A DNA stretch of 64,000 nucleotides from Pseudomonas subflava. GTDB lineage: Bacteria; Pseudomonadota; Gammaproteobacteria; Pseudomonadales; Pseudomonadaceae. Position 1 is the stretch's first letter. Each line of letters begins with the position of its first letter. The notes beneath the pieces are model-generated. The model had not been told where the DNA came from, ran no database searches, and saw only the letters and a program-made list of their open reading frames with translations. Shown piece by piece: positions 1-8,451 of this stretch. The stretch spans positions 62,001 through 126,000 of the forward strand of contig NZ_JAMXBF010000003.1 in assembly GCF_023823685.1 (NCBI RefSeq), written 5' to 3'. Made by a program: the position numbers and the translations under genes.

Positions 1-455
1 CGGTCAAGCCCAAGTACGACTTCTATACGCTGCTGCCGGAATCCGAAGTCATCGTGCCGCCGGACGCCCTGCCGCCGGCCGACGCGCCCAAGCCGCCGGA
101 GCAGAAGCCGGTGAGCCCCGAGGAAGCGGCGAAGATCGACGCCGAGCGCGCCGAGGCCGCGCTCAACGGCGAGACGCCGCCTCCGCCGCCGGTGCTGGCC
201 AAGGCGCCGGTCACCACCCAGTTCTTCCTGCAAGCCGGCTCGTTCCGCAAGCGCGAGGATGCCGACAAGGTGCGCGCGCAGATTCTCCTGCTCGGCCAGA
301 ACGTGCAGGTGGAATCCGGCAAGGTCCGCGAAGAAACCTGGCACCGCGTGCTGGTCGGCCCCTACGCCAGCCGCGAGCAGCTGGCCGGCGCGCAGAAACA
401 GCTGGCCGCCAGCGGCTTCAGCAACCTGCTGTTACAGCAGCGCCAGGGCCGCTGA
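1..455 (+). CDS. SPOR-domain protein, C-terminal part (5' end outside window)
   Basis: The reading frame is open from base 3 to the stop at 453-455, giving about 150 residues of a protein whose start lies left of the window. The visible part begins with a proline- and alanine-rich linker (repeated PP, PE and PPPPP runs) and ends in a SPOR domain of about 75 residues, starting near the QFFLQAGSF motif and including the VLVGPY motif. SPOR domains bind denuded peptidoglycan glycan strands at the septum, so an FtsN-like periplasmic cell-division role is likely. In P. aeruginosa a SPOR protein sits between argS and hslV, which agrees with hslV following here. Confidence is high for the domain and lower for the exact role. 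Confidence 0.85.
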   Translation, partial: VKPKYDFYTLLPESEVIVPPDALPPADAPKPPEQKPVSPEEAAKIDAERAEAALNGETPPPPPVLAKAPVTTQFFLQAGSFRKREDADKVRAQILLLGQNVQVESGKVREETWHRVLVGPYASREQLAGAQKQLAASGFSNLLLQQRQGR

Positions 456-467
456 CACGGGTTCGGC

Positions 468-506
468 GCCCGCCCCGGTTGAAAAGCCGGGGCGGGCACC
501 CCATCT
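468..506 (+). promoter_or_regulatory. Sigma-32 heat-shock promoter overlapping a perfect hairpin
   Basis: The -35 element GTTGAAA (478-484) and -10 element CCCCATCT (499-506) are 14 bases apart, very close to the sigma-32 (RpoH) consensus CTTGAAA-N14-CCCCAT. The same DNA forms an 11-bp perfect GC-rich stem (468-478 with 487-497) with the TTGAAA in its 8-base loop, so it may also slow or end transcription from the SPOR gene. hslV starts 46 bases downstream. Confidence 0.75.
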
Positions 507-551
507 GATCTCCATTCGGGCACTTCTGCCCCGCTGCGTGGAGATCCACTC

Positions 552-1088
<537 letters not shown>

Positions 1089-1111
1089 GCCGCGCCTGCT
1101 GGAGCCCCGAC

Positions 1112-2452
1112 ATGCCCATGACACCCCGCGAAATCGTGTCCGAACTGGACCGCCACATCATCGGCCAGGACGACGCCAAGCGTGCCGTTGCCATCGCTCT
1201 GCGCAACCGCTGGCGACGCATGCAGCTGCCCGCGGAGCTGCGCCAGGAAGTGACCCCGAAGAACATCCTGATGATCGGCCCGACCGGCGTCGGCAAGACC
1301 GAAATCGCCCGCCGCCTGGCCAAGCTGGCCAACGCGCCTTTCCTCAAGGTCGAGGCGACCAAGTTCACAGAGGTCGGCTACGTCGGCCGCGACGTCGAGT
1401 CGATCATCCGCGACCTGGCCGACGCCGCGCTCAAGCTGCTGCGCGAGCAGGAAGTGCAGAGGATGCAGCACCGCGCCGAAGACGCCGCCGAGGACCGCAT
1501 CCTCGACGCGCTGCTGCCGCCGGCGCGCGTCGGCTTCAACGATGACCCGACGCCGAGCCAGGACTCCAACACCCGCCAGCTGTTCCGCAAGCGCCTGCGC
1601 GAGGGCCAGCTGGACGACAAGGAGATCGACATCGAGGTAGCCGAGCAACCGGCCGGCGTCGAGATCATGACCCCGCCGGGCATGGAGGAGATGACCAGCC
1701 AGCTGCAGAACCTGTTCTCCGGCCTGACCAAGGGCAAGAAGAAGACCCGCAAGCTGAAGGTCAAGGACGCCCTGAAGATGGTCCGCGACGAGGAAGCCGC
1801 GCGCCTGGTCAATGAGGAAGAGCTCAAGGCCCGCGCCCTGGAAGCGGTCGAACAGCACGGTATCGTCTTCATCGACGAGATCGACAAGGTCGCCAAGCGC
1901 GCCAACGCGGGCGGCGCGGACGTGTCCCGCGAGGGCGTGCAGCGCGACCTGCTGCCGCTGATCGAGGGCTGCACCGTCAACACCAAGCTGGGCATGGTCA
2001 AGACCGACCACATCCTGTTCATCGCCTCCGGCGCCTTCCACCTGAGCAAGCCCAGCGATCTGGTGCCGGAACTGCAGGGCCGCCTGCCGATCCGCGTCGA
2101 GCTCAAGGCCCTGTCGCCGGAAGACTTCGAGCGCATCCTCACCGAGCCCCACGCAGCGCTCACCGAGCAGTACAGCGAGCTGCTCAAGACCGAGGGCCTG
2201 CACATCGAATTCCAGCCGGACGCGATCAAGCGCATCGCCGAGATCGCCTGGCAGGTCAACGAGAAGACCGAGAACATCGGCGCCCGCCGCCTGCACACCC
2301 TGCTCGAGCGCCTGCTGGAGGAAGTCTCCTTCAGCGCCGGCGACCTGGCCGGCCAGCAGAACGGCGAGCCGATCCGCATCGACGCCGCCTACGTCAACGG
2401 CCACCTCGGCGAGCTGGCGCAGGACGAGGATCTGTCGCGCTACATTCTCTGA
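1112..2452 (+). CDS. hslU: ATP-dependent protease HslVU, ATPase subunit HslU
   Basis: HslU is the hexameric AAA+ unfoldase that recognises substrates and threads them into HslV. The 446-residue length is normal. Walker A is GPTGVGKT (56-63) and Walker B is GIVFIDEID (250-258), with the variable I-domain between them (about residues 110-240, rich in charged residues including KGKKKTRK). The C-terminus ends LSRYIL, the tail that inserts into HslV to activate it. The ATG at 1112 follows a GGAG motif and lies 23 bases after hslV, so the two are co-transcribed. Confidence 0.98.
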   Translation: MPMTPREIVSELDRHIIGQDDAKRAVAIALRNRWRRMQLPAELRQEVTPKNILMIGPTGVGKTEIARRLAKLANAPFLKVEATKFTEVGYVGRDVESIIRDLADAALKLLREQEVQRMQHRAEDAAEDRILDALLPPARVGFNDDPTPSQDSNTRQLFRKRLREGQLDDKEIDIEVAEQPAGVEIMTPPGMEEMTSQLQNLFSGLTKGKKKTRKLKVKDALKMVRDEEAARLVNEEELKARALEAVEQHGIVFIDEIDKVAKRANAGGADVSREGVQRDLLPLIEGCTVNTKLGMVKTDHILFIASGAFHLSKPSDLVPELQGRLPIRVELKALSPEDFERILTEPHAALTEQYSELLKTEGLHIEFQPDAIKRIAEIAWQVNEKTENIGARRLHTLLERLLEEVSFSAGDLAGQQNGEPIRIDAAYVNGHLGELAQDEDLSRYIL

Positions 2453-2511
2453 TGCCGCCGCGGGGTGGATAATGCTCGCCCACCCCCACCCCGCCTGCAG
2501 GACTCCCGCTC

Positions 2512-2883
2512 ATGCGCATGCCCACCGCCATCAAGCTGCACAAGGCCTCCCGTACCCTGGAGCTGGCCTATGGCGAGGAACGCTACCGCCTCGGCGCCGA
2601 GTTCCTGCGCGTGCATTCGCCCTCGGCCGAGGTGCAGGGCCATGGCAAGCCGATCCTCCAGCATGGCAAGCAGAACGTGGCCCTGAGCCGCGTCGAGCCG
2701 GCCGGCAACTACGCACTGAAACTGTGCTTCGACGACGGCCACGACAGCGGCCTGTACACCTGGGACTACCTCTACCAGCTCGCCACCCGCCAGGATCAGC
2801 TGTGGGCCGACTACCTCGTGCAGCTGGCCGCCGCCGGCAAGTCGCGCGATCCCAGCGAGTCGGTCGTGCGCCTGATGCTCTAG
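2512..2883 (+). CDS. DUF971 (gamma-butyrobetaine hydroxylase-like N-terminal domain) protein
   Basis: This 123-residue protein matches the small DUF971 family, which resembles the N-terminal zinc-binding domain of gamma-butyrobetaine hydroxylase. The recognisable core runs from AIKLHKASRTLEL to the conserved DGHDSGLYTWDYLY segment (about residues 82-95). The same gene follows hslU in P. aeruginosa. Its biochemical role is unknown; links to iron-sulfur or CoA chemistry have been suggested for relatives but nothing here decides it. Start chosen at the ATG at 2512; MPT two codons later is an alternative. Confidence 0.8.
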   Translation: MRMPTAIKLHKASRTLELAYGEERYRLGAEFLRVHSPSAEVQGHGKPILQHGKQNVALSRVEPAGNYALKLCFDDGHDSGLYTWDYLYQLATRQDQLWADYLVQLAAAGKSRDPSESVVRLML

Positions 2884-3023
2884 GCCGTCGCCGAGACGCC
2901 TCCCCGTCACATTGCCTTCACGCCTAGGGCGCATTTTCTAATCGCGCTCGGCATACTCGCGCGCGCCGTGCAGCGGCCCTCGCTGAGCTTGCGCAAAAAG
3001 GGAAACTCGGGTAACCAAGGAAC

Positions 3024-3057
3024 TGGCAGGTTCCATGCATTTGCCCACTGCAAATGC
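3024..3057 (+). promoter_or_regulatory. Sigma-54-type promoter and adjoining palindrome upstream of phaC1
   Basis: TGGCAGG (3024-3030) and TGCA (3036-3039) place GG and GC exactly 12 bases apart, as in -24/-12 RpoN promoters (TGGCACG-N4-TTGCW). Directly overlapping the -12 side is a perfect 7-bp inverted repeat, GCATTTG (3037-3043) and CAAATGC (3051-3057). The phaC1 start codon lies about 95 bases downstream. RpoN-dependent PHA synthesis is known in P. aeruginosa. The palindrome is a candidate site for PhaD or another repressor/activator; that part is inference. Confidence 0.55.
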
Positions 3058-3151
3058 CAAGAAAGCGCGGAGTTCGTTCCGCACCCGGTAACCCGAGCAG
3101 TACCAGCTTCACAGTGGTTGGTATTCGTCTCAGGACAATGGAGCGTCGTAG

Positions 3152-4831
3152 ATGACCCACAAGAATAATGAAGACCTGCATCGCCAAGCCTCGGAAAACA
3201 CCTTGGGTCTGAACCCGGTGATCGGCTTGCGCGGCAAGGATCTACTCACCTCTGCCCGGATGGTGCTGGCCCAGGCCATCAAGCAACCCCTCCACAGCGC
3301 CAAGCACGTCACCCATTTCGCCTTCGAGCTGAAGAACGTGCTACTCGGCCAGTCCGAGCTGCTCCCGGAAGACGGCGACCGCCGCTTCGCCGATCCGGCC
3401 TGGAGCCAGAACCCGTTGTACCGCCGCTACCTGCAGACCTACCTGGCCTGGCGCAAGGAGCTGCACGAGTGGATCGAGGACAGCAACCTCTCCGAGCAGG
3501 ACACCAGCCGCGGCCATTTCGTCGTCAACCTGATGACCGAAGCCTTCGCCCCGAGCAACAGCATGGCCCACCCGGCCGCCGTGAAGCGCTTCTTCGAGAC
3601 CGGCGGCAAGAGCCTGCTCGACGGCCTGTCGCACCTCGCCAAGGACCTGGTCAACAACGGCGGCATGCCCAGCCAGGTGAAGATGGACGCCTTCGAGGTC
3701 GGCAAGAACCTGGCGACCAGCGAAGGCGCGGTGATCTTCCGCAACGACCTGCTGGAGCTGATCCAGTACAAGCCGATCACCGAGCAGGTGCACGAGCGTC
3801 CGCTGCTGGTGGTGCCGCCGCAGATCAACAAGTTCTACGTGTTCGACCTGTCGCCGGAGAAGAGCGTGGCGCGCTTCCTCCTGCGCAACCACGTACAGAC
3901 CTTCGTGGTGAGCTGGCGCAACCCGACCAAGGCACAGCGCGAGTGGGGCCTGTCGACCTACATCGAGGCGCTCAAGGAAGCGATCGACGTGGTCACCGCC
4001 ATCACCGGCAGCAAGGACGTCAACATGCTCGGCGCCTGCTCCGGCGGCATCACCACCGCCTCGCTGCTCGGCCACTACGCGGCCATCGGCGAGCAGAAGG
4101 TGAACTCGCTGACCCTGCTGGTCAGCGTGCTCGACACCAAGCTGGACACCCAGGTCGCCCTGTTCGCCGACGAGAAGACCCTCGAGGCCGCCAAGCGTCG
4201 CTCGTACCAGGCCGGCGTGCTGGAGGGCAAGGACATGGCCAAGGTGTTCGCCTGGATGCGCCCCAACGACCTGATCTGGAACTACTGGGTCAACAACTAC
4301 CTGCTGGGCAACGAGCCGCCGGTGTTCGACATCCTCTACTGGAACAACGACACCACGCGCCTGCCCGCCGCCCTGCACGGCGATCTGATCGAGCTGTTCA
4401 AGACCAACCCGCTGACCCGGCCCAACGCCCTGGAAGTCTGCGGCACGCCGATCGACCTCAAGCAGGTCACCAGCGACATCTACTGCGTGGCCGGCACCAC
4501 CGACCACATCACCCCCTGGGAGGCCTGCTACAAGTCCTCGCTGCTGTTCGGCGGCAAGGTCGAATTCGTCCTCTCCAACAGCGGTCACATCCAGAGCATC
4601 CTCAACCCGCCGGGCAACCCCAAGGCGCGCTTCTCGACCAACAGCGAGCAGACGCCGACCGGCAAGCAGTGGCTGGAGAACGCCACCAAGCACGCCGACT
4701 CCTGGTGGCTGCACTGGCAACAGTGGCTGGGCGAGCGCTCCGGCAAGCTGAAGAAGGCACCGGCCAACCTCGGTAACAAGGCCCATGCTCCGGGCGAGGC
4801 CTCGCCGGGCACCTACGTACACGAGCGCTGA
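3152..4831 (+). CDS. phaC1: Class II poly(3-hydroxyalkanoate) synthase 1
   Basis: PhaC1 polymerises (R)-3-hydroxyacyl-CoA of medium chain length into PHA at the granule surface. The protein has 559 residues, normal for class II. The lipase-like box GACSGG carries the catalytic Cys296; Asp451 (in the TTDH motif) and His479 (in NSGHIQS) complete the triad. The N-terminal PhaC_N domain (about 60-230) precedes the alpha/beta-hydrolase core. The ATG at 3152 follows GGAG. It heads the phaC1-phaZ-phaC2-phaD group. An AANAANAA-type Hfq/Crc motif lies just inside the coding sequence. The paralogue phaC2 downstream is clearly homologous throughout. Confidence 0.98.
   Translation: MTHKNNEDLHRQASENTLGLNPVIGLRGKDLLTSARMVLAQAIKQPLHSAKHVTHFAFELKNVLLGQSELLPEDGDRRFADPAWSQNPLYRRYLQTYLAWRKELHEWIEDSNLSEQDTSRGHFVVNLMTEAFAPSNSMAHPAAVKRFFETGGKSLLDGLSHLAKDLVNNGGMPSQVKMDAFEVGKNLATSEGAVIFRNDLLELIQYKPITEQVHERPLLVVPPQINKFYVFDLSPEKSVARFLLRNHVQTFVVSWRNPTKAQREWGLSTYIEALKEAIDVVTAITGSKDVNMLGACSGGITTASLLGHYAAIGEQKVNSLTLLVSVLDTKLDTQVALFADEKTLEAAKRRSYQAGVLEGKDMAKVFAWMRPNDLIWNYWVNNYLLGNEPPVFDILYWNNDTTRLPAALHGDLIELFKTNPLTRPNALEVCGTPIDLKQVTSDIYCVAGTTDHITPWEACYKSSLLFGGKVEFVLSNSGHIQSILNPPGNPKARFSTNSEQTPTGKQWLENATKHADSWWLHWQQWLGERSGKLKKAPANLGNKAHAPGEASPGTYVHER
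3161..3168 (+). promoter_or_regulatory. Catabolite-activity (Hfq/Crc) motif in phaC1 mRNA
   Basis: AAGAATAA fits the AANAANAA consensus bound by Hfq with Crc during carbon catabolite repression in pseudomonads. It starts at the fourth codon of phaC1, a position where binding would block ribosome loading. Crc control of phaC1 translation has been reported in P. putida. Short A-rich motifs occur by chance, but this genome is GC-rich, which makes the match more notable. Confidence 0.55.
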
Positions 4832-4977
4832 TCGGCGCTCCCTGCAACACTGCCGCGGCGCCCGGAAGGCGTCGCACGCCACACGGCCCGAGCCGGTGTG
4901 GCGCTCCGCCCCGGCGGATATTCGGCGAGTCGCTCAGGAGAGCCGCTCGCCGCCGATTCATGTACAGGGCCTAGCGC

Positions 4978-5835
4978 ATGCCGCAACCTTTCGTTTTCCG
5001 CACCATCGAGCTGGATGACCAGATCATCCGCACCGCGGTCCGCCCGGGCAGCAGCAGCCTCACGCCGCTGCTGATCTTCAACGGCATCGGCGCCAACCTC
5101 GAACTGGTGATGCCCTTCGTCCAGGCGCTCGACCCGGATCTGGAAGTGATCGCCTTCGACGTTCCCGGCGTCGGCGGCTCGTCCACACCGAGCACGCCGT
5201 ACCGCTTCCCCGGCCTGGCCAAGCTGGCCGCGCGCATGCTCGATTACCTGGACTACGGGCAGGTCAACGCCATCGGCGTGTCCTGGGGCGGCGCGCTGGC
5301 GCAGCAGTTCGCCCACGACTATCCCGAGCGCTGCAAGAAGCTGGTGCTGGCCGCCACCTCGGCCGGCGCGGTGATGGTGCCGGGCAAACCCAGGGTGCTC
5401 TGGCGCATGGCCAGCCCGCGGCGCTATATCCAGCCGTCCTACGGCGTGCACATCGCCCCGGACATCTACGGCGGCGCCTTCCGCCGCGATCCCAAACTGG
5501 CCCTGGCGCATGCGAGCAAGGTCCGCTCCGGCGGCAAGATGGGCTATTACTGGCAGCTGTTCGCCGGCCTCGGCTGGACCAGCATCCACTGGCTGCATCG
5601 CATCCGCCAGCCTACGCTGGTACTGGCCGGCGACGACGACCCCATCATCCCGCTGGTCAACATGCGCCTGCTGGCGTGGCGCATCCCCAACTCGGAACTC
5701 CACGTGATCGACGATGGCCACCTGTTCCTGGTGACCCGCGCCGAGGCGGTGGCGCCGATCATCATGAAGTTCCTGCAGGAGGAGCGGCAGCGCGCAGTGA
5801 TGCACCCGCAGCCGATGCCCGCTCGCAGTCACTGA
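4978..5835 (+). CDS. phaZ: Intracellular medium-chain PHA depolymerase
   Basis: PhaZ hydrolyses stored PHA to 3-hydroxy acids at the granule surface. It is a 285-residue alpha/beta hydrolase. The nucleophile lies in GVSWGG at Ser102, Asp221 is in the GDDDP segment and His248 in DGHLF; these positions equal the triad described for P. putida PhaZ. It lies between the two synthase genes, 146 bases after phaC1, the standard class II layout. The gap before it holds a 7-bp inverted repeat (4923-4929 with 4946-4952) but no convincing terminator. Confidence 0.97.
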   Translation: MPQPFVFRTIELDDQIIRTAVRPGSSSLTPLLIFNGIGANLELVMPFVQALDPDLEVIAFDVPGVGGSSTPSTPYRFPGLAKLAARMLDYLDYGQVNAIGVSWGGALAQQFAHDYPERCKKLVLAATSAGAVMVPGKPRVLWRMASPRRYIQPSYGVHIAPDIYGGAFRRDPKLALAHASKVRSGGKMGYYWQLFAGLGWTSIHWLHRIRQPTLVLAGDDDPIIPLVNMRLLAWRIPNSELHVIDDGHLFLVTRAEAVAPIIMKFLQEERQRAVMHPQPMPARSH

Positions 5836-5942
5836 TTCGCACGGATCCGGCATGCCCCGCCCCAGGCTGGGGCACGCCGGTGAAGACATATTGTTTGCGC
5901 GGCAGTCTGGATCGCCCTCCGGCGCGCCCTGGTACAAGCCTT

Positions 5943-5963
5943 GCTGTCACCGGATGTGACAGC
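5943..5963 (+). promoter_or_regulatory. Perfect 8-bp inverted repeat before phaC2
   Basis: GCTGTCAC (5943-5950) and GTGACAGC (5956-5963) are perfect inverted repeats separated by five bases, ending nine bases before the GGAG ribosome binding site of phaC2. The layout suits a dimeric repressor such as a TetR-type protein, or an RNA hairpin limiting phaC2 translation. A further short GC hairpin (GCCCCA/TGGGGC, loop GGC) lies around 5860-5880. No regulator is identified from sequence alone. Confidence 0.45.
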
Positions 5964-5982
5964 TCGACGACGGAGCCTGACC

Positions 5983-7665
5983 ATGCGTGACAAGACAGCC
6001 CCGGGGTCCCTGCCGGTCCCCGCCCACTTCATGAACGCGCAGAGCGCGATGGTCGGCCTGCGCGGCCGCGACCTGTTCTCCACCCTACGCACCCTGGCCG
6101 TACAGGGCCTGCGTCAGCCGGCGCACAGCACGCGCCACCTGCTGTCGTTCGGCAAGCAGCTGGGCCGCGTACTGATCGGCGACACGCCCTATCAGCCGCA
6201 TCCGCAGGACAGCCGCTTCGCCGACCCTACCTGGCACCACAACCCCTTCTACCGACGCACGCTGCAGGCCTATCTGGCCTGGCAGAAGCAGCTCAAGGCG
6301 TGGATCGACGAGAGCGACCTGTCGCCAGACGACCGCACCCGCGCGCATTTCCTATTCGCCCTGCTCAACGATGCCCTGGCGCCGACCAACACCCTGCTCA
6401 ACCCGCTGGCGGTCAAGGAGCTGTTCAACAGCGGCGGCACCAGCGTACTGCGCGGCGCCCGGCAGATGCTCGACGACCTGCTGTACAACGCCGGCATGCC
6501 GCAGCAGGTCGACAAGCGCGCCTTCGAGGTCGGCCGTAATCTGGCCACCACCCCGGGCGCGGTGGTGTTTCGCAACGAGCTGTTCGAGCTGATCCACTAC
6601 AGGCCGATGAGCGAGAAACAGTACGAACGCCCGCTGCTGGTGGTGCCGCCGCAGATCAACAAGTTCTACATCTTCGACCTCAGCCCGGAGAAGAGCTTCA
6701 TCCAGTACTGCCTGAAGAACGGCCTGCAGGTGTTCATGATCAGCTGGCGCAACCCGGATGCGCGCCATCGCGAATGGGGACTGTCCAGCTACGTACAGGC
6801 GGTGAGCGATGCCAGCGACGTCTGCCGCGCCATCAGCGGCAGCAAGGAAGTGAACCTGATGGGCGCCTGCGCCGGCGGGCTGACCATCGCCGCGCTCCAG
6901 GGTCACCTGCAGGCCAAGCGCCAGCTGCGCAAGATCGGCTGCGCCACCTACCTGGTCAGCCTGCTGGACGCCCAGGTGGAAAGCCCGGCGATGCTGTTCG
7001 CCGACGAGCAGACGCTGGAGTCGGCCAAGCGTCGCTCCTACCAGAGCGGCGTTCTGGATGGCCGCGACATGGCCCGGGTATTCGCCTGGATGCGGCCCAA
7101 CGACCTGATCTGGAACTACTGGGTCAACAACTACCTGATGGGCAAGGAGCCGCCGGCCTTCGACATCCTCTACTGGAACAACGACAACACCCGGCTGCCG
7201 GCGGCGCTGCACGGCGACCTGCTCGATCTGTTCAAGCACAACCCGCTGCCCCGTCCCGGCGCCCTGGAGGTGTGCGGCACGCCGATCGACCTGGCCAAGG
7301 TCAATCTGGACAGCTTCAGCGTGGCCGGCATCAACGACCACATCACCCCGTGGGACACGGTGTACCGCTCGGCCCTGCTGCTCGGCGGCAACAGCCGCTT
7401 CATCCTGTCCAACAGCGGGCACATCCAGAGCATCCTCAACCCTCCGGGCAATCCCAAGGCCACCTACTTCGAGAGCGGCAAGCTCACCAGCGACCCGCGC
7501 GCCTGGCAGCACGAGGCGCAGAAGAAGGAAGGCAGCTGGTGGCCGCAGTGGCTGGAGTGGATCCAGCAGCGCTCGGGCGAACAGCGCCAGAGCGTGTTCG
7601 GCGTCGGAAGCAATCGTTACCCGGCGATGGAAGCATCGCCCGGCACCTACGTGCACGTGCGCTGA
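5983..7665 (+). CDS. phaC2: Class II poly(3-hydroxyalkanoate) synthase 2
   Basis: This is the second medium-chain PHA synthase, 560 residues from the ATG at 5983, which is preceded by GGAG seven bases upstream. A longer reading from a TTG at 5941 was rejected because it adds 14 residues absent from the family and would place the palindrome inside the gene. The catalytic cysteine is Cys296 in GACAGG, with the NDHITPW and NSGHIQS motifs for Asp and His. It resembles PhaC1 along its whole length, most strongly in the FDLSPEKS and WNYWVNNYL segments. phaD follows 77 bases later. Confidence 0.97.
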   Translation: MRDKTAPGSLPVPAHFMNAQSAMVGLRGRDLFSTLRTLAVQGLRQPAHSTRHLLSFGKQLGRVLIGDTPYQPHPQDSRFADPTWHHNPFYRRTLQAYLAWQKQLKAWIDESDLSPDDRTRAHFLFALLNDALAPTNTLLNPLAVKELFNSGGTSVLRGARQMLDDLLYNAGMPQQVDKRAFEVGRNLATTPGAVVFRNELFELIHYRPMSEKQYERPLLVVPPQINKFYIFDLSPEKSFIQYCLKNGLQVFMISWRNPDARHREWGLSSYVQAVSDASDVCRAISGSKEVNLMGACAGGLTIAALQGHLQAKRQLRKIGCATYLVSLLDAQVESPAMLFADEQTLESAKRRSYQSGVLDGRDMARVFAWMRPNDLIWNYWVNNYLMGKEPPAFDILYWNNDNTRLPAALHGDLLDLFKHNPLPRPGALEVCGTPIDLAKVNLDSFSVAGINDHITPWDTVYRSALLLGGNSRFILSNSGHIQSILNPPGNPKATYFESGKLTSDPRAWQHEAQKKEGSWWPQWLEWIQQRSGEQRQSVFGVGSNRYPAMEASPGTYVHVR

Positions 7666-7742
7666 GTGCGGCGAAAGCACTGGCCGGGCGCCCGCCCGGC
7701 CGGTTATCGTCGGTGCTCCGGCGGCCATAACAAGATCATGGA

Positions 7743-8357
7743 ATGAAGACCCGCGACCGCATCCTCGAATGCGCCCTGCAGCTGTTCAACGAGCGGGGCG
7801 AACCCAATGTCTCCACCCTGGAAATAGCCACCGAGCTGGGCATCAGCCCGGGCAACCTGTACTACCACTTCCATGGCAAGGAGCCGCTGGTGATGGAGCT
7901 GTTCGAGCGTTTCCAGGATGAACTGGCGCCGCTGCTCAACCCGCCGGCCGAGGCCGAACTGGATGCCGAGGACTACTGGCTGTTCCTGCACCTGATCGTC
8001 GAGCGCCTCGCCCAGTACCGCTTCCTGTTCCAGGACCTGTCCAATCTCGCCGGACGCCTGCCGAAACTGGCCCGCGGCATTCGCCAGTGGCTCAACCAGC
8101 TCAAGCGCACCCTCGCCAGCCTGCTCGCCCGACTCAAGGCGCTCGGCCAGCTGCGCAGCGACACCGAAGCGCTCGGCCAGTTGGTCGAGCAGATCACTCT
8201 GACCCTGCTGTTCTCACTCGATTACCAGCGCATCCTCGGCGCAAGTGCCGAGGTACGCCTGGTGGTGTTCCAGGTGATGATGCTGGTCGCCCCGCACCTG
8301 GCCGACGACGCGCGCCACGCCGCCGAACGCATCGCCCATCGCTATCTGGAAGCCTGA
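7743..8357 (+). CDS. phaD: TetR-family regulator of PHA genes PhaD
   Basis: PhaD is a TetR-like DNA-binding protein that in P. putida activates the phaC1 and phaI promoters in response to a fatty-acid catabolite. Here it has 204 residues, the usual length. The helix-turn-helix is about residues 24-43 (STLEIATELGISPGNLYYHF), followed by the all-helical ligand and dimerisation domain. It ends the + strand PHA operon and faces phaF across a strong hairpin. Its ribosome binding site is weak, which could keep expression low. Confidence 0.95.
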   Translation: MKTRDRILECALQLFNERGEPNVSTLEIATELGISPGNLYYHFHGKEPLVMELFERFQDELAPLLNPPAEAELDAEDYWLFLHLIVERLAQYRFLFQDLSNLAGRLPKLARGIRQWLNQLKRTLASLLARLKALGQLRSDTEALGQLVEQITLTLLFSLDYQRILGASAEVRLVVFQVMMLVAPHLADDARHAAERIAHRYLEA

Positions 8358-8404
8358 GTCCAGGCGCGCGACCGACATCAACTGAAGATCCATTGCCCCC
8401 AAAT

Positions 8405-8435
8405 GCAAACGCCCGGCACTGGGCCGGGCGTTTGC
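8405..8435. terminator. Bidirectional terminator between phaD and phaF
   Basis: A perfect 13-bp inverted repeat (8405-8417 with 8423-8435) encloses a five-base loop. The GC core CGCCCGG is bordered by AAA on one side and TTT on the other, so transcripts from both the phaD side and the phaF side would form a GC hairpin followed by U-rich RNA. It lies between two converging stop codons. Confidence 0.85.
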
Positions 8436-8451
8436 AGATCCTGAAGAACGA

